Source: BRH-c25 sp035417425
GTDB lineage: Bacteria > Bacillota > Clostridia > Lutisporales > Lutisporaceae
Assembly: GCA_035417425.1 (NCBI GenBank)
Contig: DAOLPD010000186.1
Location: 1 to 5,376 of the forward strand
Length of the DNA stretch: 5,376 nt
Reading direction: 5' to 3'
Under the pieces are notes generated by a model, which worked only from the letters and a program-made list of their open reading frames with translations, had not been told where the DNA came from and searched no databases. The translations under genes and the position numbers were made by a program. Of this stretch, positions 1 through 5,376 are shown in pieces (position 1 is the stretch's first letter; each line of letters begins with the position of its first letter).

Positions 1-103
1 TCTCCCTGCCCACATCAAAGTGCAAAACCATATATGGAAAAATGCTTAAGCCTCTCAGTGGCAGCAATGGCAATCTCTTGATATCTTCTTTTCTTTTCCG
101 CAT
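1..103 (-). CDS. lonA: LonA ATP-dependent protease, N-terminal fragment (cut by window edge)
   Basis: Only the first 34 codons are present; the gene continues past position 1. The reading begins MRKRKEDIKRLPLLPLRG and goes on to a segment with FPYMVLHFDVGR. This matches the start of the Lon N-terminal substrate-recognition domain, whose usual form is LPLLPLRG...FPGMVLPFDVGR. LonA is a cytosolic AAA+ protease with a Ser-Lys active site that degrades misfolded and regulatory proteins; those later domains lie outside the window. The ATG at 101-103 is supported by an AGGAG ribosome binding site 7-8 bases upstream and by a near-consensus sigma-A promoter. It follows lonB after a 91-bp gap, the usual lonB-lonA order in Firmicutes. 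The start of the family is recognisable, but completeness of the gene cannot be judged. Confidence 0.93.
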   Translation of the reverse strand, partial: MRKRKEDIKRLPLLPLRGLSIFPYMVLHFDVGRE

Positions 104-111
104 TTTATCAA

Positions 112-116
112 CTCCT
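112..116 (-). promoter_or_regulatory. Ribosome binding site of lonA
   Basis: The minus strand reads CAGGAGT followed by TGATAAA and then ATG. The AGGAG core stands 8 bases before the ATG at 103, a normal spacing, and fixes the start of this partial gene. Confidence 0.8.
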
Positions 117-137
117 GTAATACCATGTGTCTAATCT

Positions 138-166
138 ATTATATCTTTACAAAAATTTTTTATCAA
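138..166 (-). promoter_or_regulatory. Predicted sigma-A promoter of lonA
   Basis: On the minus strand, TTGATA (161-166, 5 of 6 bases of the -35 consensus) is followed by a 17-base spacer and then TATAAT (138-143, perfect -10). The spacer is AT-rich and includes an A5T5 run. Transcription would start near 131, giving a leader of about 28 bases that contains the lonA ribosome binding site. The site lies entirely between the lonB stop and lonA, so lonA can be transcribed independently of lonB. No GC-rich terminator hairpin is visible after lonB, so read-through from lonB is also possible. The promoter assignment is from motif match only. Confidence 0.78.
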
Positions 167-194
167 TATTTTTAATCAAGTTGTCCTTTTTCCA

Positions 195-1910
195 TTACTG
201 CTTTATATCGCTCATAGCCTGTATTGAGGGGGCTTTAGCAATATTTGATGCCGCCAATAAATTTCCTTCGGCAGGCTGAGCTTTCAGGTGCTTGACTTCT
301 GCCTGCCTCATGGTAGCTATGTTGACAGCCTCTACAATACTTTCCACCGGTATGACTTCAATATCAAAAGTACTGAATATCTCCTGCCAGTTCTCCTTCG
401 GTATGATGACCTTTTTTACCCCTGCTTGGGCAGCAGCTTCAATCTTGGGAATAATACCTCCTACGCCCTTTACTTTTCCCCTTATTGTTATTTCTCCCGT
501 CATTGCAATCCGGTTGTCTACGTAGCTGTTGGTTATTGCAGAATATATCGCCACCGCTATTGTAATACCGGCAGAAGGGCCGTCCACAGGCGTGCCTCCG
601 GGGAAATTCAAATGAATGTCGTATTCGCCCGGATCTACGCCCAAATATTTTTTGATTGCAGTGATTACATTGTCGGCGGAAGCCTTAGCCATACTTTTTC
701 TCTTAATGGTTCTTCCGTCTCTTGAGCCTATTTCCTCTTCTTCAACTATTCCTGTGACCAGAAGCCGTCCTGTTCCCCGGCCGGCTCTTACTGCAATTGC
801 TTCTATTTCCATGAGGGTACCCATATTGGGCCCGTATACCGCCAATCCATTTACATAGCCTATCTGCGGTTCATCATTTATCTTCCTTTCCGGCCTCGGA
901 CTGTACTGTCCGTTGTTAAGCACCCATTCTATATCACTTACAGTAACTTTATTCCTTTTCTCATTTATATTAACTCCAACTGCTGTCTGTATTATGTTTA
1001 CAGCTTCCCTCCCGTTTGTCGCATACTTCCCTATCAGCTCAGGAACTCCTTCTTCACAGTCAAATCTGATCTTGCTAAGGGCATTGGAGGTCACTATCTC
1101 TATTTCCTCAGAGGTCAGCGCTCTGAAATATATCTCGAGGCATCTTGACCGCAGTGCAGGCGGAATTGACTCCGGGCCCCTTGTGGTAGCCCCGATAAGC
1201 CTGAAATCAGCCGGCAACCCGTTTTGGAAGATATCATGTATATGGAAAGGAATATTAGCATCTTCCGAGCTGTAATACGCACTCTCCAGGAATACCTTCC
1301 GGTCTTCCAGAACTTTTAGCAGCTTATTCATTTGTATAGGATGCAGTTCTCCAATCTCATCTATAAAGAGTATCCCTCCATGGGCTTTGGTTACTGCACC
1401 GACTTTAGGCTGTGGAATTCCTGCAACCCCCATTGCTCCTGCTCCCTGATATATGGGGTCATGAACCGAGCCTATAAGAGGATCTGCAATACCTCTTTCA
1501 TCAAATCTTACCGTCGTGGCATCAACCTCAACAAACTTTGCATCCTGGCGAAAGGGACAGTTCGGCGTCTTTTTTGCCTCCTCCAGTATCAGTCTGGCAG
1601 CCGCCGTTTTCCCTATCCCGGGAGGGCCATATATAATCACATGCTGCGGATTTGGGCTGCATATTGCCGCCCTTAATGCCTTTATACCGTTCTCCTGGCC
1701 TATTATCTCCCTGAAATCAGAAGGCCGGGTGATCTCAGACAGCGGTTTTGTCAGCTGAATATCTCTCATATGCTGCAGTTTTTCCATCTCTTTTCGCGAT
1801 TCTTTTTCTATAGCAACTTTATTTCCCTGTTGGCCTCTCAGAAGGTTCAAAAAGTACATCCCTATTACAACAGCAAAAAAAAGCTGGATAACTATAAGCA
1901 ATTGTGACAT
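195..1910 (-). CDS. lonB: LonB, membrane-anchored AAA+ Ser-Lys protease
   Basis: ATP-dependent protease of the LonB type, 571 residues from the start chosen here. Residues 2-24 form a hydrophobic, probably membrane-spanning segment in place of the large LonA N-terminal domain. An AAA+ module follows, with Walker A GPPGIGKT (95-102), Walker B ILFIDE (180-185), sensor-1-like LIGATTR (238-244) and arginines 254 and 256 as finger candidates. The Lon protease domain begins near 349 with GYVNGLAVYG. Its catalytic serine is Ser446 in PVDGPSAG and its lysine is Lys489; their 43-residue spacing equals that of E. coli Lon. The ATG at 1908-1910 is preferred over the in-frame ATG at 1926-1928, because AGGGAGG lies between them, 8 bases before the former. 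In B. subtilis, lonB is expressed in the forespore; the promoter candidate here fits that role. About 37 tail residues (535-571) extend past the conserved fold; the B. subtilis protein is about 552 residues. Confidence 0.95.
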   Translation of the reverse strand: MSQLLIVIQLFFAVVIGMYFLNLLRGQQGNKVAIEKESRKEMEKLQHMRDIQLTKPLSEITRPSDFREIIGQENGIKALRAAICSPNPQHVIIYGPPGIGKTAAARLILEEAKKTPNCPFRQDAKFVEVDATTVRFDERGIADPLIGSVHDPIYQGAGAMGVAGIPQPKVGAVTKAHGGILFIDEIGELHPIQMNKLLKVLEDRKVFLESAYYSSEDANIPFHIHDIFQNGLPADFRLIGATTRGPESIPPALRSRCLEIYFRALTSEEIEIVTSNALSKIRFDCEEGVPELIGKYATNGREAVNIIQTAVGVNINEKRNKVTVSDIEWVLNNGQYSPRPERKINDEPQIGYVNGLAVYGPNMGTLMEIEAIAVRAGRGTGRLLVTGIVEEEEIGSRDGRTIKRKSMAKASADNVITAIKKYLGVDPGEYDIHLNFPGGTPVDGPSAGITIAVAIYSAITNSYVDNRIAMTGEITIRGKVKGVGGIIPKIEAAAQAGVKKVIIPKENWQEIFSTFDIEVIPVESIVEAVNIATMRQAEVKHLKAQPAEGNLLAASNIAKAPSIQAMSDIKQ

Positions 1911-1918
1911 GACATTTT

Positions 1919-1925
1919 CCTCCCT
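1919..1925 (-). promoter_or_regulatory. Ribosome binding site deciding the lonB start
   Basis: The minus strand reads AGGGAGG, then 8 bases, then ATG at 1910. The site falls inside the longest open frame, overlapping codons 2-4 of a start at 1928. That upstream ATG has no purine-rich site of its own, so the start at 1910 (protein beginning MSQLLIV) is the supported one and the six extra residues MREENV are unlikely to be made. Confidence 0.85.
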
Positions 1926-1944
1926 CATATTTGAGTGTCAATAG

Positions 1945-1975
1945 TATTATTATATTGAAGGCAGGAAAGTATTCA
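1945..1975 (-). promoter_or_regulatory. Candidate lonB promoter, forespore sigma-G-like
   Basis: On the minus strand, TGAATA (1970-1975) is followed by an 18-base spacer and AATAATA (1945-1951). The known sigma-G pattern in B. subtilis is roughly TGAATA, 17-18 bases, CATAMTA; the match here is 6 of 6 and 6 of 7. Transcription would start near 1938, just upstream of the lonB ribosome binding site and start codon. A perfect sigma-A -10 word, TATAAT, overlaps at 1949-1954, but the bases 16-18 upstream match TTGACA poorly (at most 3 of 6). Vegetative or mixed control therefore remains possible. The site lies downstream of the clpX terminator, where a separate lonB promoter would be needed. Confidence 0.5.
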
Positions 1976-2044
1976 TTACCATGCATTCTGACAGAAGCGG
2001 CCAGGTTAAACAATACCGCTGTAAAAAACTGCAGCGAAATTTAC

Positions 2045-2076
2045 AAATTAAAAGACCGGCTGCTCTAACCGGTCTT
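2045..2076 (-). terminator. Intrinsic terminator after clpX
   Basis: Starting 4 bases after the clpX stop codon, the minus strand forms an 8-bp stem, AAGACCGG with CCGGTCTT (2069-2076 and 2052-2059), around a 9-base loop. A T-rich tail TTAATTT follows. The T run is broken by two A residues, so termination may be partial. It separates tig-clpP-clpX from lonB. Confidence 0.75.
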
Positions 2077-2080
2077 GTAT

Positions 2081-3376
2081 TTATGCCGTACCTTTTCTTG
2101 CTTTCTGGCCTTTTCTGGGCTGCTTTTTCACAGCCTTCTTTGTCCCAGGCTCAAGGTATACTATTTGGGGCTCCTTGTGCTCCAATATAGTTTCTTTGGT
2201 AACTATGCATTTATCTATATCATCCCTGGATGGAATTTCAAACATAACATTGAGCATATTCTCCTCAAATATAGCCCTTAGACCCCTGGCTCCCGTTTTC
2301 CTGTCCAAAGCTTTTTGCGCAATCTCTTCAATGGCGTCCTCTTCAAATTCCAGATCCACATTGTCAAGTTCAAAAAGCTTCTGATACTGTTTAACCAGAG
2401 CATTCTTAGGCTCGGTAAGTATCTTTACCAATGCATTTTTATCCAGGGGATTTAACGTAACTATTATCGGAATTCTTCCTACAAATTCGGGTATGAGGCC
2501 GAATTTCAACAGATCCTCGGGCATTATCTTTTTCAGAATCTCTCCGATATCCTGCTGATTCCTGGAATGTATATCTGCAACAAAGCCCATTGATTTTTTG
2601 CCTGTCCTGTTCATTATTATCTTCTCAAGGCCGTCAAAGGCTCCGCCGCATATGAACAATATATTTGTAGTATCAATCTGTATGAACTCCTGATGAGGAT
2701 GCTTCCTTCCACCCTGGGGAGGAACACTTGCCACCGTGCCTTCAAGAATCTTGAGAAGAGCCTGCTGCACACCTTCACCGGAAACATCTCTTGTTATTGA
2801 AGGATTCTCAGACTTTCTTGCAATCTTGTCGATCTCGTCAATATACACTATACCTTTTTGTGCTCTTTCAATGTCGTAGTCCGCATTCTGAATCAGCTTC
2901 AGAAGTATGTTTTCCACATCTTCTCCCACATAACCGGCTTCAGTCAGGGAAGTTGCATCCGCTATGGCAAAAGGTACATTAAGCATCTTGGCCAGAGTCT
3001 GAGCAAGCAATGTCTTTCCCGAGCCTGTGGGGCCTATAAGTGCTATATTGCTCTTTTGAAGCTCTACATCATCTATCTTATAATCTGAGTTTATTCTTTT
3101 ATAATGGTTGTATACGGCAACTGCCAAAGCTTTTTTGGCTTCCTCCTGGCCAATAACATATTGGTCAAGGAACTCCTTGATCTGTGCAGGCTTTGGAACA
3201 TCCTGCAGCTCGGTATCCAATTCTTCATAGAATTCCTCGTCAATGATTTCCTGGCAAAGCTCAATACATTCGTCACAAATATACACACCCGGCCCTGCTA
3301 TTAATCTTCTGACCTGTTCTTGATTTTTCCCGCAGAAAGAACATTTCAGCTGCTTCTTGTCATCAAATTTAGCCAT
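2081..3376 (-). CDS. clpX: ClpX, AAA+ unfoldase of the ClpXP protease
   Basis: 431 residues; cytosolic ATPase that recognises, unfolds and threads substrates into ClpP. The N-terminal zinc-binding domain has Cys12, Cys15, Cys34 and Cys37 (CSFC and CDEC). Then come Walker A GPTGSGKT (115-122), pore-1 loop GYVG (148-151), Walker B IVYIDE (176-181), the RKH pore loop (224-226), an arginine-finger candidate Arg301 in EFVGRIP, and sensor 2 GARGLR (362-367, Arg364). The ClpP-docking loop reads MGF (263-265), followed by Val, where the usual form is IGFG. The last 20 residues are strongly basic, with nine Lys or Arg and no acidic residue. Start supported by GAGGTGAT upstream (3380-3387). Only 14 bp separate it from clpP, so the partners are probably co-transcribed. 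A terminator follows the stop codon. Confidence 0.98.
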   Translation of the reverse strand: MAKFDDKKQLKCSFCGKNQEQVRRLIAGPGVYICDECIELCQEIIDEEFYEELDTELQDVPKPAQIKEFLDQYVIGQEEAKKALAVAVYNHYKRINSDYKIDDVELQKSNIALIGPTGSGKTLLAQTLAKMLNVPFAIADATSLTEAGYVGEDVENILLKLIQNADYDIERAQKGIVYIDEIDKIARKSENPSITRDVSGEGVQQALLKILEGTVASVPPQGGRKHPHQEFIQIDTTNILFICGGAFDGLEKIIMNRTGKKSMGFVADIHSRNQQDIGEILKKIMPEDLLKFGLIPEFVGRIPIIVTLNPLDKNALVKILTEPKNALVKQYQKLFELDNVDLEFEEDAIEEIAQKALDRKTGARGLRAIFEENMLNVMFEIPSRDDIDKCIVTKETILEHKEPQIVYLEPGTKKAVKKQPRKGQKARKGTA

Positions 3377-3390
3377 GATATCACCTCACT

Positions 3391-3975
3391 TTACTTCCTC
3401 TTGACAAGGATACCATCAATAAGCCCATATTCCTTTGCTTCTGCCGCTGTCATGAAATAATCCCTTTCAACATCTCTTTCTATTTTTTCTATCGGCTGTC
3501 CCGTTTTCTCACTGAGAATCTCATTCAATTTCCTGCGGCTCCTAATAAGCCTTTCTGCATATATTCCCACGTCGGTGGCCTTACCTTGTGCTCCTCCGGA
3601 AGGTTGGTGAATCATAACCTCACTGTTCGGAAGGCAAAATCTCTTTCCTTTTGCTCCGGCTGCCAGCAGAAACGCACCCATGCTTGCCGCCAAACCTACG
3701 CATATGGTAGAGACGTCAGGCTTTATATACTGCATTGTATCATATATGGCAAAACCTGCTGTTATTGATCCTCCGGGGCTGTTTATATAAAAATTGATAT
3801 CTTTATCCGGATCGTCAGCTTCCAGGAATAAGAGCTGCGCTACCACCAGACTTGCTGTAACATCATTGACTTCGTCGCCCAGAAAAACTATCCTGTCCTT
3901 CAGAAGCCTTGAGTAAATATCGTAAGAACGTTCTCCTCTGTTAGTCTGTTCTACAACTATCGGTACCAAACTCAT
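3391..3975 (-). CDS. clpP: ClpP, proteolytic subunit of Clp proteases
   Basis: 194 residues, the normal length for ClpP. It is a serine peptidase that assembles as two stacked heptamer rings and degrades proteins delivered by ClpX, and by ClpC or ClpA-type partners if the cell has them. The catalytic triad is intact: Ser98 in GLAASMGAF, His123 in MIHQPSGG and Asp172 in ERDYF. The oxyanion-region motif SPGGS is at 66-70. The N-terminus MSLVPIVVEQTNRGER is the typical Gram-positive form, with little or no propeptide. The start has a strong ribosome binding site, AAGGGAGGA, at 3981-3989. It lies 27 bp after tig and 14 bp before clpX, an arrangement typical of Clostridia and of many other bacteria. 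No CtsR-type operator is seen in front of it, unlike many Bacillus clpP genes. Function is not in doubt. Confidence 0.98.
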   Translation of the reverse strand: MSLVPIVVEQTNRGERSYDIYSRLLKDRIVFLGDEVNDVTASLVVAQLLFLEADDPDKDINFYINSPGGSITAGFAIYDTMQYIKPDVSTICVGLAASMGAFLLAAGAKGKRFCLPNSEVMIHQPSGGAQGKATDVGIYAERLIRSRRKLNEILSEKTGQPIEKIERDVERDYFMTAAEAKEYGLIDGILVKRK

Positions 3976-3980
3976 AGGTA

Positions 3981-3989
3981 TCCTCCCTT
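3981..3989 (-). promoter_or_regulatory. Ribosome binding site of clpP
   Basis: AAGGGAGGA on the minus strand lies 5 bases before the ATG at 3975, inside the 27-bp gap after tig. It shows that clpP is translated from its own site within the shared transcript. No promoter fits in the gap. Confidence 0.8.
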
Positions 3990-4002
3990 TCCATGAAAAT
4001 AA

Positions 4003-5289
4003 CTATTTGGCCACGCTGTTATCGACAAGGAAGTCAATGGCCTTCTGGATGACTATACCATCCTTTATATAAGTTATTTCGTCTTCTTTCAAAGTTTTCT
4101 TGAATTTTTCCAAATCCTGATTGTAATGCTTTGCTGTCTTCTCAATTTCGGCATTCAAATCTTCTTCTGTAGCAGCAATTCCCTCAGCTTCTGCTACTTT
4201 TTCCAGCACCAGCTGGCTCTTCACTCTGCTTTTTGCTACATCTCTATATGATTCCTTAAGCTTATCAATATCCATATTCATATATTTAAGATATGCTTCA
4301 AGATTCAAGCCCTGATATCTCAGCTGATAATCAAAATCTCTCAGCATTATGTTTACTTGTGCATCTACCATTACCTCGGGAATATCAACAGTCGCATTCT
4401 CAACGACCTTGTTGATCACTTCATCCTCATACTGTTGTTTTTCCAGTCTCTTGCACTGTTCTTCCTTCTTTTTCCTTATATCTGCCTTCAGCTCATCCAG
4501 AGTGTCAAATTCGCTTACATCCTTGGCGAATTCGTCATCAAGCTCAACTAACTGTTTTTCTTTTATTTCCTTAACCGTAACCTTGAATAATGCAGGCTTT
4601 CCTGCCAGCTCTTCGCTATTATATTCCTTAGGGAATTGGACATTGACATCTATTTCTTTGCCTAACTCCGCACCAACCAGCTGATCTTCAAAACCCGGTA
4701 TGAACTGTCCGGAGCCTACTTCGAGATTAAAGTTCTCTGAAGTGCCGCCCTCAAACTGTTTATCATCAACAAAGCCCTTAAAGTCAATAATTATTATGTC
4801 TCCATTCTTTACCGGCCTGTCGCTTACTTCTACGAGCCTGGCGTTCTTATCCCTCATTATCTCGATTTCCTTATCTACTTCCTCATCAGTTACATTATAC
4901 TCCTTTTTTTCTGCTTCTATTCCTTTATACTGCCCTAATGCAACTTCAGGCTTCACAGTAACGACAGCCTTGAAAATCAAGCCTTTGCCGCTTTCGATAT
5001 CAATTATGTCTATATCAGGGCGGTCAACAGGCTCCAGATTGTGTTCTTTGACCGCTTCATCATATGCATCAGGACATATGATATTTATGGCGTCCTCATA
5101 AAATACCGCTTCACCATAATGCCTCTCTATTATTTTCCTTGGTGCTTTTCCTTTTCTGAAACCGGCTATATTGAATTTCTTGACATTCTTCAGATATGAC
5201 TTCATTATCCCTTCTTCAAGCTTTTCAGCCGATACTGATATTTCCAATGTCGCAACATTGTTTTCAACTTTCTCTAATTTTGAGTTCAT
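4003..5289 (-). CDS. tig: Trigger factor, ribosome-associated chaperone with PPIase domain
   Basis: 428 residues, normal for the family. Trigger factor binds near the ribosomal exit tunnel and shields nascent chains; its FKBP-like domain can act as a peptidyl-prolyl isomerase. The ribosome-binding N-domain (about 1-145) carries the signature GFRKGKAP at 43-50, which docks on ribosomal protein L23. The FKBP-type domain spans about 155-242, starting at NGDIIIIDFKGFVD and including VGSGQFIPGFEDQLVG (191-206). The C-terminal arm domain (about 250-428) is helical and rich in Lys and Glu, as expected for the chaperone cradle. The start is set by AAGGAGG at 5296-5302, 6 bases before the ATG. It is first in the apparent tig-clpP-clpX unit, coupling folding of new chains with degradation of failures. 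No truncation or frameshift is seen. Confidence 0.98.
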   Translation of the reverse strand: MNSKLEKVENNVATLEISVSAEKLEEGIMKSYLKNVKKFNIAGFRKGKAPRKIIERHYGEAVFYEDAINIICPDAYDEAVKEHNLEPVDRPDIDIIDIESGKGLIFKAVVTVKPEVALGQYKGIEAEKKEYNVTDEEVDKEIEIMRDKNARLVEVSDRPVKNGDIIIIDFKGFVDDKQFEGGTSENFNLEVGSGQFIPGFEDQLVGAELGKEIDVNVQFPKEYNSEELAGKPALFKVTVKEIKEKQLVELDDEFAKDVSEFDTLDELKADIRKKKEEQCKRLEKQQYEDEVINKVVENATVDIPEVMVDAQVNIMLRDFDYQLRYQGLNLEAYLKYMNMDIDKLKESYRDVAKSRVKSQLVLEKVAEAEGIAATEEDLNAEIEKTAKHYNQDLEKFKKTLKEDEITYIKDGIVIQKAIDFLVDNSVAK

Positions 5290-5295
5290 TTGTTT

Positions 5296-5302
5296 CCTCC
5301 TT
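5296..5302 (-). promoter_or_regulatory. Ribosome binding site of tig
   Basis: AAGGAGG on the minus strand is a full anti-16S match, 6 bases before the ATG at 5289. Strong initiation fits an abundant chaperone. Confidence 0.85.
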
Positions 5303-5312
5303 AATTATGTAA

Positions 5313-5334
5313 TAGTGTACTTTTAGTGTACTTT
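5313..5334. repeat. Perfect tandem 11-bp repeat upstream of tig
   Basis: TAGTGTACTTT occurs twice, end to end and without mismatch (5313-5323 and 5324-5334, plus strand). On the coding strand the unit is AAAGTACACTA. The 11-bp period places both copies on nearly the same DNA face, which would suit a regulator binding twice. It begins 10 bases upstream of the tig ribosome binding site. It does not match the CIRCE or CtsR operator patterns. Function unknown. Confidence 0.7.
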
Positions 5335-5359
5335 CGTCATAAACTACACAAAACACTAT
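5313..5359. repeat. Imperfect inverted repeat enclosing the tandem repeat
   Basis: On the minus strand, ATAGTGT-TTT-GTGTA-G-TTT (5341-5359) can pair with the AAAGTACACTA repeats (5313-5334). I count 18 base pairs with one G-G mismatch and two short bulges on one side, around a loop ATGACG. It could be a dyad operator or, if transcription starts far enough upstream, a leader hairpin. The arms are AT-rich, so part of the pairing could be chance. Confidence 0.4.
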
Positions 5360-5360
5360 A
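5355..5360 (-). promoter_or_regulatory. Possible -10 element of the tig promoter
   Basis: TATAGT on the minus strand matches 5 of 6 bases of the sigma-A -10. Its -35 would lie just beyond the window end, so it cannot be checked here. Use of this site would start transcription near 5348, leaving a leader of about 58 bases that contains the 11-bp tandem repeat. Confidence 0.3.
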
Positions 5361-5376
5361 ATCCATTTGCAGATAT

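Noticed and set aside
288..1758. Several plus-strand open frames of 77-145 codons opposite lonB
   Set aside because: All are antisense to a fully conserved LonB reading frame, show no family resemblance, and have low-complexity Ser/Leu/Ile-rich translations typical of shadow frames.
1924..1935. Small inverted repeat CTCAAATATGAG next to the lonB ribosome binding site
   Set aside because: Only a 4-bp stem with a 4-base loop; too weak to claim as a regulatory structure.
1913..1941. Perfect TTGACA (-35 word) on the minus strand at 1936-1941
   Set aside because: With a 17-base spacer the -10 position would be AAAATG, inside the ribosome binding and start region of lonB, leaving no leader. Unlikely to be a working promoter.
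1819..2013. 64-residue minus-strand open frame across the lonB start and its upstream gap
   Set aside because: It overlaps the lonB start in another frame, covers the terminator-promoter gap, has no recognisable domain and has no good ribosome binding site. Treated as a shadow.
1996..2020. AGCGG...CCGCT inverted repeat in the clpX-lonB gap
   Set aside because: A 5-bp stem around a 15-base loop with no T tract; it may be chance and does not add to the terminator at 2045-2076.
4349..5101. Plus-strand Ser/Leu-rich open frames (111 and 133 codons) opposite tig
   Set aside because: They are the antisense reading of the Lys/Glu-rich trigger factor gene, which naturally gives Ser/Phe/Leu-rich frames. 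There is no ribosome binding or domain evidence.
5303..5312. CATAAT word close to the tig ribosome binding site as a -10
   Set aside because: Transcription would start at or inside the ribosome binding site, leaving no usable leader, and no -35 match stands at the right distance.
3976..5376. CtsR or CIRCE heat-shock operators in front of tig or clpP
   Set aside because: No GGTCAAA-type direct repeats or TTAGCACTC-N9-GAGTGCTAA dyad were seen in the intergenic stretches.
1..5376. A previously undescribed system, mobile element, CRISPR array or RNA gene
   Set aside because: All coding capacity is accounted for by conserved housekeeping chaperone and protease genes with intact motifs. The gaps are under 175 bp and hold only regulatory signals.

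Overview
The window carries a conserved protein quality-control cluster. All genes lie on the minus strand, so transcription runs from high to low coordinates. In that order it holds tig (trigger factor), clpP, clpX, lonB and the first 34 codons of lonA, which is cut by the window edge. The gene order, the purine-rich ribosome binding sites, the moderately AT-rich base composition and the presence of LonB (typical of endospore formers) point to a Firmicute of class Clostridia. In Bacillus subtilis, by contrast, clpP lies away from tig-clpX-lonB-lonA. Genus cannot be assigned from this sequence alone.

Layout: 5290-5376 is the tig upstream region, with a perfect tandem 11-bp repeat inside a larger imperfect dyad. 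The genes tig (4003-5289), clpP (3391-3975) and clpX (2081-3376) are packed with gaps of 27 and 14 bp, each with its own Shine-Dalgarno, and look like one transcription unit. That unit ends in a hairpin terminator 4 bp after the clpX stop. A 170-bp gap then carries a candidate lonB promoter that resembles a forespore sigma-G site. The lonB gene follows (195-1910, starting at an internal ATG rather than at the longest possible one). Next comes a 91-bp AT-rich gap with a near-consensus sigma-A promoter, and then lonA.

How they work together: trigger factor meets nascent chains at the ribosome exit. ClpX unfolds tagged or damaged proteins and feeds them to the ClpP chamber. LonA and LonB are self-contained AAA+ Ser-Lys proteases. 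The terminator and separate promoters suggest three regulatory blocks: tig-clpP-clpX, lonB (possibly sporulation-linked) and lonA (vegetative sigma-A).

All four complete genes have intact catalytic motifs. I see no mobile element, CRISPR array, RNA gene or unknown accessory system. The points worth a second look are regulatory (lonB promoter, tig upstream repeats) and small protein details (ClpX ClpP-binding loop and basic tail, LonB C-terminal tail).
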